Shown one piece after another: positions 27,633-35,506 of a DNA stretch of 64,000 bases. Positions within the stretch are counted from its first letter, which is position 1. Every line of letters starts with the position of its first letter. The notes below the pieces were generated by a model. It was given only the letters and a program-made list of their open reading frames with translations. It searched no databases and had not been told where the DNA came from. Both the position numbers and the translations under genes were made by a program. Source of the stretch: Guyparkeria sp016278265 (GTDB lineage Bacteria > Pseudomonadota > Gammaproteobacteria > Halothiobacillales > Halothiobacillaceae); assembly GCF_044582145.1 (NCBI RefSeq), contig NZ_JBDODO010000010.1; one strand, given 5' to 3'.

Positions 27633-29498
27633 ATGCCCGATTATCGTTCCAAGACCACCACCCATGGCCGCAACATGGCCGGTGCCCGCGCCCTGTGGCG
27701 TGCAACGGGCGTGAAGGACGACGATTTCGGTAAGCCGATCATTGCGATCGCCAACTCCTTCACCCAGTTCGTGCCGGGGCACGTCCATCTCAAGGACATG
27801 GGTCAGTTGGTGGCACGCGAGGTGGAGAAGGCCGGCGGGATCGCCAAGGAATTCAACACCATCGCCGTGGACGACGGTATCGCCATGGGCCACGGCGGCA
27901 TGCTGTATTCGCTGCCCAGCCGCGACCTCATTGCCGATTCGGTCGAGTACATGGTCAATGCCCACTGCGCCGACGCGCTGGTGTGCATCTCCAACTGCGA
28001 CAAGATCACCCCGGGGATGCTCAACGCCGCCATGCGGCTGAATATCCCGGTGATCTTCGTCTCCGGCGGGCCGATGGAGGCGGGCAAGACCCGCCTGTCG
28101 CCGGATTCCGACGAGGTGATCAAGCTCGACCTGGTCGATGCGATGGTCAAGGCGGCTGACGATTCGGTCTCCGACGAGACGCTCGCGCAGATCGAGCGGT
28201 CGGCCTGCCCGACCTGTGGGTCGTGCTCGGGCATGTTTACGGCCAACTCGATGAACTGCCTGACCGAGGCACTGGGTCTGTCGCTGCCGGGCAACGGCTC
28301 GTTGCTGGCCACGCACGCCGATCGCCGTGAACTGTTCCTCGAGGCCGGTCGGCAGATCGTGCGCCTGGCCAAGGAATACTACGAGAACGACGCGGCTGAC
28401 GTGCTGCCGCGTTCGATCGCCACGCGCGAGGCCTTCGAGAACGCCATGGCGCTGGACATTGCGATGGGCGGCTCGACCAACACGGTGCTGCACCTGCTGG
28501 CCGCGGCGCGCGAGGGCGAGGTCGCCTTCGACATGACCGACATCGACCACATGAGTCGCAAGATCCCGCACCTGTGCAAGGTCGCGCCGAGCACGGCGCA
28601 GTACCACATGGAAGACGTGCACCGCGCCGGGGGTGTAATGGCGATCCTGGGCGAGCTCGATCGGGCCGGTTTGCTGCACAACGACATCCCGACCGTGCAC
28701 AGCAAGACCATGAAGGATGGGCTCGACCGTTGGGATATCGCCCGCGAGACGGCCTGCGACGAGGCCAAGAGTCGTTATCTGGCCGGTCCGGCCGGTATCC
28801 CCACCCAGACGGCGTTCTCGCAGGACACCCGCTGGCCGAGTCTGGACATCGATCGGTCCAAGGGTTGCATTCGCGACTACGAACACGCCTATTCCAAGGA
28901 CGGTGGTCTGGCCGTGCTGTTCGGCAACATCGCCCGCGACGGCTGCATTGTGAAAACCGCCGGCGTGGATGAATCCATCCTCAAGTTCACCGGCCGCGCT
29001 CGTGTCTTCGAGTCGCAGGATGCCGCCGTCGAGGCGATTCTCGACGACCGGATCGTGGCGGGCGACGTGGTGGTGATCCAGTACGAAGGCCCCAAGGGCG
29101 GGCCGGGCATGCAGGAAATGCTCTACCCGACCAGTTATTTGAAGTCCAAGGGGTTGGGTAAGGATTGCGCGCTGCTGACCGACGGGCGTTTTTCCGGTGG
29201 GACCTCGGGGCTGTCCATCGGTCATGCCTCACCGGAGGCCGCCTCCGGCGGTGAAATCGCGCTGGTCGAGGAGGGCGACACGATCGTGATCGACATCCCC
29301 GAGCGCACGATCCACCTGGATATCAGCGATGCCGACATGGCCCACCGGCGCGAGAAGATGGTCGAGCGCGGTGATGCCGCCTACAAGCCGGTCAACCGCG
29401 AGCGCTACGTCAGCCAGGCGCTCAAGGCCTACGCGGCCCTGACCACCTCGGCCTCGCTGGGCGCGGTGCGCGATCTCTCGCAGATCGGCGTGAAGTGA
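27633..29498 (+). CDS. ilvD: Dihydroxy-acid dehydratase
   Basis: 621 residues, an iron-sulfur enzyme that dehydrates 2,3-dihydroxy-3-methylbutanoate and its homologue in valine, leucine and isoleucine synthesis. Cluster Cys residues lie in VCISNCDKITPGML and CPTCGSCSGMFTANSMN. The start YRSKTTTHGRNMAGARALWRA and the late DGRFSGGTSGLSIGHASPEAA are diagnostic. Length is standard. It follows the L,D-transpeptidase by 45 bases. Confidence 0.98.
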   Translation: MPDYRSKTTTHGRNMAGARALWRATGVKDDDFGKPIIAIANSFTQFVPGHVHLKDMGQLVAREVEKAGGIAKEFNTIAVDDGIAMGHGGMLYSLPSRDLIADSVEYMVNAHCADALVCISNCDKITPGMLNAAMRLNIPVIFVSGGPMEAGKTRLSPDSDEVIKLDLVDAMVKAADDSVSDETLAQIERSACPTCGSCSGMFTANSMNCLTEALGLSLPGNGSLLATHADRRELFLEAGRQIVRLAKEYYENDAADVLPRSIATREAFENAMALDIAMGGSTNTVLHLLAAAREGEVAFDMTDIDHMSRKIPHLCKVAPSTAQYHMEDVHRAGGVMAILGELDRAGLLHNDIPTVHSKTMKDGLDRWDIARETACDEAKSRYLAGPAGIPTQTAFSQDTRWPSLDIDRSKGCIRDYEHAYSKDGGLAVLFGNIARDGCIVKTAGVDESILKFTGRARVFESQDAAVEAILDDRIVAGDVVVIQYEGPKGGPGMQEMLYPTSYLKSKGLGKDCALLTDGRFSGGTSGLSIGHASPEAASGGEIALVEEGDTIVIDIPERTIHLDISDADMAHRREKMVERGDAAYKPVNRERYVSQALKAYAALTTSASLGAVRDLSQIGVK

Positions 29499-29502
29499 GC
29501 CG

Positions 29503-30189
29503 GTGACGGCCGGGACTTACATCCCGCCGCAATTCCGCCAGGACGACCCGGCGGTACTGGCCGACGTGGTGGCAAGCCACCCGTTCGCCGCGCTGGTGCT
29601 GGCCAATGAAGGGCAGATGCGATGCGTGCATCTGCCCTTTCTTCGTTTTGGCGAGATCGCGCAGCCCGAGCGGTGGCGGTTCGAATCGCACCTGGCACGA
29701 GCGAACCCGGTGGCCAAGGCGCTGGCCGACGGTGGGGAAGCCCAGGCGATCCTGATCTTCACCGGCCCGGATGCCTATGTCTCTCCGCGCTGGTACGTCG
29801 ATGCGCGCGAGACGAGTGTGCCGACCTGGAACTACCAGGCGGTTCATGTGCGCGGTACGGTCCGACTCGCCGGTGAGGGCGATCCGGACTGGCTTGATCG
29901 GCACCTGCATGATCTGATCGATACCCACCAGGACCGGATCGGGGGTGAGCCGTTTGACTGGGATCACCTGCCCGATAGCCAGATTGCCGGGATGAAGGCG
30001 GCGATCGTCGGCATCGAGTTGTTGCCCGAGCGGATCGAGGGCATCGAGAAGCTGGGCCAGAACAAGACGGCCGTCGACCGCGGCGGGGTGATTGCGGGGC
30101 TCGAGCGGCGATCGGACCATGAGTCGAGCGCGATGGCCGAACTGATGTCGCTACGTGAACCGGCTCGTGATGCGGGCCAAAATACCTGA
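29503..30189 (+). CDS. FMN-binding protein of the PaiB family
   Basis: 228 residues. The flavin-reductase-like split barrel of PaiB-type proteins is recognisable from YIPPQFRQDD near the N-terminus, IFTGPDAYVSPRWY, VPTWNYQAVHVRGTV, and the late LLPERIEGIEKLGQNK. The Bacillus PaiB is described as a transcriptional regulator of sporulation and degradative enzymes; in proteobacteria the role is unknown. It begins with GTG 4 bases after the ilvD stop, so it is probably cotranscribed with ilvD. Confidence 0.9.
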   Translation: MTAGTYIPPQFRQDDPAVLADVVASHPFAALVLANEGQMRCVHLPFLRFGEIAQPERWRFESHLARANPVAKALADGGEAQAILIFTGPDAYVSPRWYVDARETSVPTWNYQAVHVRGTVRLAGEGDPDWLDRHLHDLIDTHQDRIGGEPFDWDHLPDSQIAGMKAAIVGIELLPERIEGIEKLGQNKTAVDRGGVIAGLERRSDHESSAMAELMSLREPARDAGQNT

Positions 30190-30232
30190 GAACGGATCGA
30201 GATGGATCGAGCAGGTGTCTGTCTACAAACCG

Positions 30233-31015
30233 TTACTTTCGGTTCGTTCTGATGCGCTGCAGAACGAGTTTCGGTAACCGCGGCAGCCAGCCGGCCATCA
30301 GCCGCAGGTGCATCCAGATCAGTAGCCGGTTGTCCCGCCCGTAGCGAAAGTGCGACACGCCATCGTCCTCGGCATTGAAGTATTGCACCGGGGCGTCGAC
30401 ATTCACCGGGGTGACGCCGCACCAGACCAGGCGTACGGCGGCCTCGGGATCGAAATCGAAACGCCGCATCCAGCGAGTGCCCTCCATCACCGCGATCAAC
30501 TCATCAATCGGGTAGACGCGCATACCGAACAGCGAATCCCCAATCCCCGCCCAAACCGTTTCCAGGTTGGCCCAGAAGTTCGAGATCTTGCGGCCGTGAA
30601 CCCGTAGCGCCGGGGCATCGGCTGAAAACACCGGCCGGCCGAGGATCAGGGCATCGGGGTGTTCCCGAGCGCACGCGATGAAGGCAGGAAGGCTTTCCGA
30701 CGGGTGCTGACCATCGGCGTCCAGGGTCAGGGCGTGGGTGAAGCCCGCTTGGCGCGCCGCCTGGATGCCGGTAAGGATCGCGGCCCCCTTGCCCTGGTTT
30801 GTTTCATGGTGGAGCACCTGTACCGGCTCGTATGCCGTCGCCAATCGAGCCAGTCGCTCGCGGGTGGCCGGTTCGCTGCCATCATCGACAACCCACACCG
30901 GAAGGCCGTCCCCATGAGCCAGGGCATCACGCACGGTGTTCTCGATCCGTGGGCCCGGATCGTAGCAGGGGATCAGGATCAGTGGTTGCACGGAGGGGGT
31001 GTTGGAGACGTTCAT
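30233..31015 (-). CDS. Family 2 glycosyltransferase of the polyene cluster
   Basis: 260 residues, GT-A fold. The nucleotide-sugar site appears as LILIPCYDPGP, VWVVDDGSEP and the DxD-type ALTLDADGQHP. There are no obvious membrane spans. The C-terminus is basic (RLPKLVLQRIRTNRK), which fits peripheral membrane binding. Similar GT2 proteins accompany aryl-polyene and xanthomonadin clusters and are thought to sugar-modify the product or its lipid. ATG 31015 overlaps the stop of the upstream acyltransferase gene (ATGA). Last gene of the minus-strand operon that begins with the halogenase. Confidence 0.87.
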   Translation of the reverse strand: MNVSNTPSVQPLILIPCYDPGPRIENTVRDALAHGDGLPVWVVDDGSEPATRERLARLATAYEPVQVLHHETNQGKGAAILTGIQAARQAGFTHALTLDADGQHPSESLPAFIACAREHPDALILGRPVFSADAPALRVHGRKISNFWANLETVWAGIGDSLFGMRVYPIDELIAVMEGTRWMRRFDFDPEAAVRLVWCGVTPVNVDAPVQYFNAEDDGVSHFRYGRDNRLLIWMHLRLMAGWLPRLPKLVLQRIRTNRK

Positions 31016-31776
31016 GGCGTACCGAGTTGTCGTTCGAAGCAACGCTGCCAGTCAAGGGCCGCCTGATGGGGGCCGTGATCGCGCGTTTCGTCTGGCATGT
31101 TGCGCAGGGCGTCGACGTGCAAGTGGACCGGCAGCACTGGGAGTTGCCACACCGGCAGTGCCTTGGTGAGCAAGGGATGATCGTAACGGAACACGAACGC
31201 ATGCAGCGGGGCACGTGCCCGGCGGGCGAGCATGAACGGCGCCGGGTGAAACGGGCCGGTGGCCTTGTCAGTGCCGGTCGGACTGCGCGAGCCCTCCGGA
31301 AACAGCAGCACGTGACAGCCGTTGCGGATAGCTTCGCGCGCACCGAGCATCATCTCGACCGGGTGGTCGTTGGGCAGGTAGCCCGCCAGTCGTGCGGGCA
31401 GGGCGAACAATGGATTGCGCAACAGGCCGGCGCGCATCACGCAGACGACGTTGGGTGCATGCGAGAGGACGATCAGGGCGTCAAGCAACGAGGGGTGATT
31501 GGCCACGATCACCCCGGCGGGGGCATCCCGAAGCGTGTCGAGCGCCCGGCTGTCGATGCGCAAGACGCCGATCAGCGTGAGCCAGAGCCGATAGGCCCGC
31601 ATGGCGTGGTGGATCATCTGGCGCGCCGCCGCCCTGCGGGTAGGCCGCGGAAGGAAGACGATGACCAGCGCGATCGGCATCCAACCGATCAGCAGCAGCG
31701 CCAGCCCGCCGTGTCCCAACGGTCCGGCGAGGATCCGATGCACGGCGCGCACGAAACCTGTCAGTCGTGTTTTCAC
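31012..31776 (-). CDS. PlsC-type acyltransferase of the polyene cluster
   Basis: 254 residues. One or two N-terminal membrane spans (about 22-45) precede an acyltransferase domain with the HxxxxD-type site in VIVANHPSLLDALIVL and the glycerophosphate-binding FPEGSRSPTG. This is the lysophospholipid acyltransferase family. In this cluster it may attach the polyene acyl chain from carrier protein to a glycerol or lipid acceptor. It is translationally coupled on both sides by 4-base overlaps. Confidence 0.87.
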   Translation of the reverse strand: MKTRLTGFVRAVHRILAGPLGHGGLALLLIGWMPIALVIVFLPRPTRRAAARQMIHHAMRAYRLWLTLIGVLRIDSRALDTLRDAPAGVIVANHPSLLDALIVLSHAPNVVCVMRAGLLRNPLFALPARLAGYLPNDHPVEMMLGAREAIRNGCHVLLFPEGSRSPTGTDKATGPFHPAPFMLARRARAPLHAFVFRYDHPLLTKALPVWQLPVLPVHLHVDALRNMPDETRDHGPHQAALDWQRCFERQLGTP

Positions 31777-32795
31777 AGTTCCGGCCAGGTGTCCCGGCTT
31801 GCCTCGGCCCCGTGCCGCGGCTGGCGCAAGGTCGCCTCGATTTCCACCAGCAGATCCTCGCGGCAGATATCGGCCTGCAGATAGACCCGACTCGCGCGCC
31901 GATCGAGCAAATCGTCGATCTGCTCGCGGACTAGCGACAGATGCTCGGGATGACGCAGGTAGATCCGCAGCAGGCCGGCAGCATCCCAGGCAAATGGGCG
32001 CTCACCCTGCCGTCGTTTGCCGTTGGCCTCCCGTAGCACGGCCTCAAGGTTGGCAATCGTCTCCTGGGTTTGAGTGACCACGTCACCGTGGTGACGGGTC
32101 TCGTGGCCGACGATCGAGGCGGTACCGGAGATGAACAACCAGTCATGCCGTTTGCCCCGGGCCAGCGCCGCTCGCGCAAACAGCGGGCTTTTCGGGCCGT
32201 AGCGTTCGGGGTAGTCCCAGGCACTCACCTGGCGCGGGTTCTCGATCCGCTCGGCCGGGGTGTCGGCGGCGAGGTAGATCACGCGGCCAGTGGTGCCGCT
32301 GGGGCTGCCTAGCGCACAGGCGGCCGGTGCAGACCGGGCGGGGCCCTGTTTGGCCCATTCGAAGGCGTTTGCCCGGCCCTGATTGAACAGGCGGTAGCGC
32401 TCGAGGCCGGTGGTCGTGTCGATGGCGTTGATCGCGGGGATGTAGTGCCAGACCCGCCACAGGTGGGGCGTGTTCTCGCCATGGAGACGGGCGAATAGTT
32501 GTCGGTACGCGGTCTCGGTCCCCTGGGTGAGCCCGTGAGTTTCATCCAGTGGGATGCTGCCGAACAGCCAGCCTTCGGCGCGGGCCAGGCATTCGTCGGC
32601 GTGGTGTCGGGTGGTGACCGTCCCCGGGGCAAGGAATCCCTCCAGGAGGTCCTCGACATTGCCGTCAAGCACGGCCAGCGGCAAGGTCCCGAGGCATCCC
32701 CTTAACTCCTCCGGATGGCTGCCCGGCGTGCCAAGCGCCCCCAATCGTCGCTCAGGGGACTCGGGTGGTATTGCGGATGTCGGTTGGTCGGCCAT
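31773..32795 (-). CDS. xanB2: Chorismatase (XanB2/FkbO/Hyg5 family), hydroxybenzoate starter synthesis
   Basis: 340 residues. The protein carries the landmarks of the chorismatase family (older name 'pteridine-dependent deoxygenase-like'): LWRVWHYIPAINAID, LERYRLFNQGRANAF, PAACALGSPSG, RIENPRQVSAWDYPERYGPKSP, and the catalytic-region LFISGTASIVGHET. Family members split chorismate into hydroxybenzoate (3- or 4-HBA) or a dihydroxycyclohexadiene acid. XanB2 of Xanthomonas feeds 3-HBA/4-HBA into xanthomonadin and ubiquinone. The start at 32795 lies 3 bases after the halogenase stop; the open frame upstream of it is only the shadow of the halogenase gene. Confidence 0.9.
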   Translation of the reverse strand: MADQPTSAIPPESPERRLGALGTPGSHPEELRGCLGTLPLAVLDGNVEDLLEGFLAPGTVTTRHHADECLARAEGWLFGSIPLDETHGLTQGTETAYRQLFARLHGENTPHLWRVWHYIPAINAIDTTTGLERYRLFNQGRANAFEWAKQGPARSAPAACALGSPSGTTGRVIYLAADTPAERIENPRQVSAWDYPERYGPKSPLFARAALARGKRHDWLFISGTASIVGHETRHHGDVVTQTQETIANLEAVLREANGKRRQGERPFAWDAAGLLRIYLRHPEHLSLVREQIDDLLDRRASRVYLQADICREDLLVEIEATLRQPRHGAEASRDTWPEL

Positions 32796-32797
32796 GA

Positions 32798-34213
32798 TCA
32801 CCGCTTGTCGGTTTCGTTGGTCAGTGGGCGGACCTTGCGGCGATGGGCACGCCAGTCGGCCACGGCGCGGCGGAACCGGCCAAGCGAGGTGAGGTAGTAG
32901 ATCACCTTGAGTATGCGGATCGAGCGCCAGATGGGGGTGCCGCGATGGATGTCGGCCGCAAGCAGCGAGATCAGGGCTTCCTTGACGCGGAAGAAGTTGC
33001 GCGGCGCCATGAACAGGTCGCGCAGGACCGGCTTGGTGATCCGATAAATGAACCACGAGAATTCCTTCGGCCCCCGGCGCACCTGCCGGTCGTAGCGGGC
33101 CAAGGCCTGCTCGGCCCTTGCCGGTTCGCGTAATACCGTGTCAATCGCCTCGCTGCCGAACACGCCGCTTTGCATGGCGAGGAACACGCCGCTGGAGAAG
33201 ACCGGGTCGATGAACATGAAGGCATCGCCCACCAGGATGAAGCGCTCGCCGTGGCTGCGATCGGCCGAGTAGGAGAAGTTGCCGGTCGCCTGCACGTCGC
33301 GCACCAGCGAGGCCTCCGACAGTCGACGCTTGAGTTCCGGGACCGTGTCGATGTTGTCGAACAGGAACTGCTCGAGCGAGCGGCCCTGGCGCGATTTCAT
33401 GTGGTACGGCCAGGTGACCATGCCCACGCTGGTGACGCCGCTTTGCAGCGGGATGAACCAGAACCAGCCATGGTCGAACCAGAACAGGGTGATGTTGCCC
33501 TCGGTCTTGCCCGGATTGCGCACGGCGTTGCGGAAATGGCCGAACACGGCGGCGCTGTTGTGCTTTTGGCTACGGCGCTTCCAGCCGTGGCGGTTGGCGA
33601 GGAAGGTGTCGCGCCCGGTGGCATCGGCAACGAAGGCCGTGTGCCATGTCTGCTGTATGCCGGCGTCATCCTGGGTGGCCTGCGTAGTGATGGTTGCGTG
33701 GTACTCGCGTCCCTGCTCGTCGCTGCGTACGGCATCGTGAAAGTCGATGTCGACCACCTTGGTGCCTTCGAAGGTACGCACCCGGTGGCGTTCGGCGTTG
33801 CGAAACAGGATGCGGTCGAACTCGGCCCGCTCGACCTCGTAGGCCTTGGGCATCGACTTGTCCCAGCCCTCTCCGAAATTGTAGTGCTGGGTGTGATCGT
33901 GCTCCGGCGAGACGAACTCGGCCCCCCACTTGTTGATGCCGATCGCGGCGATCTCGTCGGCCACGCCCAGGGTCTCGAACAGCTCGAGGTTCGCCGGTAG
34001 CAGCGATTCGCCGATGTGAAACCGCGGGTGGTGTTCCTTCTCGATCATCACCACGTCATGTCCCTTGCGCGCCAGCAGGGTGGAGAGGGTCGAGCCGCCC
34101 GGTCCGCCGCCGACGACGAACACGTCGCAATAGCCACCCGTCGCGACCGCTTCGGCGTGATCGGCATCGTGAGGAGAATGAGCAGGGGAGGAGGTAGCGT
34201 CCTGGGCGTGCAT
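32798..34213 (-). CDS. Flavin-dependent halogenase-like monooxygenase of the polyene cluster
   Basis: 471 residues. The FAD-binding motif VVGGGPGGS (about 34-42) opens a flavoprotein fold. The flavin-halogenase signature WxWxIP is present as WFWFIP (about 250-255), and a Lys sits in GINKWGAEF (about residue 95), near where the essential Lys is found in tryptophan and pyrrole halogenases. The ribityl/pyrophosphate motif GERFILVGDAFMFIDPVFSSG is present. It should chlorinate or brominate the aromatic head or polyene. ATG 34213 is favoured because GAAGG lies 8 bases upstream; a GTG at 34255 would add 14 residues. First gene of the halogenase-chorismatase-acyltransferase-glycosyltransferase operon. 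Confidence 0.88.
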   Translation of the reverse strand: MHAQDATSSPAHSPHDADHAEAVATGGYCDVFVVGGGPGGSTLSTLLARKGHDVVMIEKEHHPRFHIGESLLPANLELFETLGVADEIAAIGINKWGAEFVSPEHDHTQHYNFGEGWDKSMPKAYEVERAEFDRILFRNAERHRVRTFEGTKVVDIDFHDAVRSDEQGREYHATITTQATQDDAGIQQTWHTAFVADATGRDTFLANRHGWKRRSQKHNSAAVFGHFRNAVRNPGKTEGNITLFWFDHGWFWFIPLQSGVTSVGMVTWPYHMKSRQGRSLEQFLFDNIDTVPELKRRLSEASLVRDVQATGNFSYSADRSHGERFILVGDAFMFIDPVFSSGVFLAMQSGVFGSEAIDTVLREPARAEQALARYDRQVRRGPKEFSWFIYRITKPVLRDLFMAPRNFFRVKEALISLLAADIHRGTPIWRSIRILKVIYYLTSLGRFRRAVADWRAHRRKVRPLTNETDKR

Positions 34214-34296
34214 GCGGTCGGCCTTCGTGGCGGTGATCGGTGGTTCGGGGTTCACGCCGGCCGGTCACATCCTGACGGCCTTGGCAGCGGGTCGAT

Positions 34297-34325
34297 ATGA
34301 TCGGAGTCCGGGCAGGTCGCGTCAA
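34297..34325 (-). promoter_or_regulatory. Candidate sigma-70 promoter of the halogenase operon
   Basis: On the minus strand TTGACG (34325-34320) and GATCAT (34302-34297) are separated by exactly 17 bases, a 5/6 and a 4/6 match to the consensus boxes. It lies about 80-110 bases ahead of the halogenase start codon and just outside the inverted-repeat element. No operator is recognised. Confidence 0.45.
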
Positions 34326-34428
34326 CTTCGTTGCTGTGGCGAACCATTCGCTGGTCGGTGATGTCTACTGACCGGCGCGCTGGTTGGCCTTGCTTGAACG
34401 CCAAGGTCGGGCCGTGCGATAGTCGCGC

Positions 34429-34706
34429 GCTTGAGGAAACCCTGCACGATTCGATGGCGCCTCTGGCTCGCGGGTTTGTTCGCAACCAAGGCGCGGTGCC
34501 GAAGGCGGGCTCATTGCCCGGCGAGGGGCGGCAACGCCGAGTGCGGGCAAACCCGCGAGCCCCTTTTGGGCGGGCCGCCAGGGACCCATTTGCGGCGTTG
34601 CAGTCCTTGTAAAGGATCCCCGCCATTCACGGCGGACTGCGCCTTGCAACTGGGCCCTTGGCGGTCCCGCAGAGGCACTATCGAATTGTGCAGGGTTTCC
34701 TTTAGC
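34429..34706. mobile_element. MITE-like element with 37-bp terminal inverted repeats
   Basis: The left end (34429-34465, starting GCTTGAGGAAACCCTGCACG) and the right end (34670-34706) are inverted copies of each other with 32 of 37 positions matching. A second, inner pair is exact: GGCTCGCGGGTTTG (34465-34478) against CAAACCCGCGAGCC (34548-34561). The 278-bp unit has no plausible transposase; the short open frames that cross it have no similarity. Size, terminal repeats and lack of coding capacity fit a non-autonomous transposable element. Flanking target duplications are not clear. It lies exactly between two divergent polyene operons, so it may carry promoters or have been inserted there without harm. 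Confidence 0.7.
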
Positions 34707-34750
34707 AACGGTGGATCAACGGATCACCGAATAGACAAGGTGGAGTCAGG

Positions 34751-35506
34751 GTGGCATCGGACGACAGAGGAGGTGATGGCGCGGCGACGGGTCGGGAGAC
34801 ATGGTGGCGGGAACTGGTCCGGCGGTTCGCCTGCTGCTGGCTCCTGAAGGGGCTGGGCACCACCGTGCTGATGACCCTGTTCTTCATCGCCTACTTTTAC
34901 CTGCTCAACGCGCCTCGGGATGAGCCCGTGGTCATGCCAGAAACCTGGATCGACCATCAGGTCCTGTTCCAGCCCGACTTCTTCTACCTGTATGCCTCGC
35001 TGTGGGTATATGTATCCCTCGTCCCGGCGCTGATGCCGGATCGGACGACATTGGTGCGTTACGGGGTGGCGATCAGTGTGCTGTGTCTGGCCGGCCTGGC
35101 GGTGTTTCTCGCCTTTCCCACCAGCATCGAGCGTGATCCGGGGCTGTGGGCGGGCGAACCGGCCTTTGCCTGGTTGGCCGCCGTCGACAGCGCCGGCAAC
35201 GCGTTCCCCTCCCTGCATGTCGCCACGGCCCTGTTCAGTGCCTTCTGGATGGATCGCCTGATTCGCGCGATCGGCATGCCTGCCTTCTGGCGCGGACTTT
35301 CGGCGCTCTGGGCGCTGGGGATCGTGTATTCCACCCTGGCCATCGGCCAGCACGTGGTCTGGGACGTGGTCGGCGGCGCGATGTTGGCCGCCGCCTTCGC
35401 CTGGATTTCCGCCAACCGGCTCTCGGTGCGACATCCGGTCGAGGCACGATCCGAGCGAGGCACGAGCCTCTCCTCCATTGACCGATCGCCCGAGGTGGAT
35501 CCATGA
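34751..35506 (+). CDS. PAP2-superfamily membrane enzyme (inositolphosphotransferase-like)
   Basis: 251 residues, GTG start with GGAG upstream. About six membrane spans (roughly 30-52, 75-93, 103-122, 150-165, 180-200, 205-222). Catalytic blocks of the PAP2 superfamily are visible as AFPSLHVATA and GQHVVWDVVGG; the spacing and the 'QHxxxDVxxG' form resemble the lipid-headgroup transferase subgroup more than simple lipid phosphatases, and the classical KxxxxxxRP block is not evident. In this setting it may transfer or remove a phospho-headgroup on the polyene lipid. It opens the plus-strand operon and overlaps the ketosynthase by 4 bases. Confidence 0.83.
   Translation: MASDDRGGDGAATGRETWWRELVRRFACCWLLKGLGTTVLMTLFFIAYFYLLNAPRDEPVVMPETWIDHQVLFQPDFFYLYASLWVYVSLVPALMPDRTTLVRYGVAISVLCLAGLAVFLAFPTSIERDPGLWAGEPAFAWLAAVDSAGNAFPSLHVATALFSAFWMDRLIRAIGMPAFWRGLSALWALGIVYSTLAIGQHVVWDVVGGAMLAAAFAWISANRLSVRHPVEARSERGTSLSSIDRSPEVDP

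Noticed and set aside
27618..29225. 535-codon minus-strand frame opposite ilvD
   Set aside because: An exact antisense shadow of ilvD, which has all catalytic and iron-sulfur motifs. The antisense protein has no plausible fold features.
34331..34847. Several open frames (62-138 codons) on both strands across the inverted-repeat element
   Set aside because: All cross the terminal repeats, show Arg/Pro/Gly-rich composition expected from non-coding GC-rich DNA and have no similarity to a transposase.
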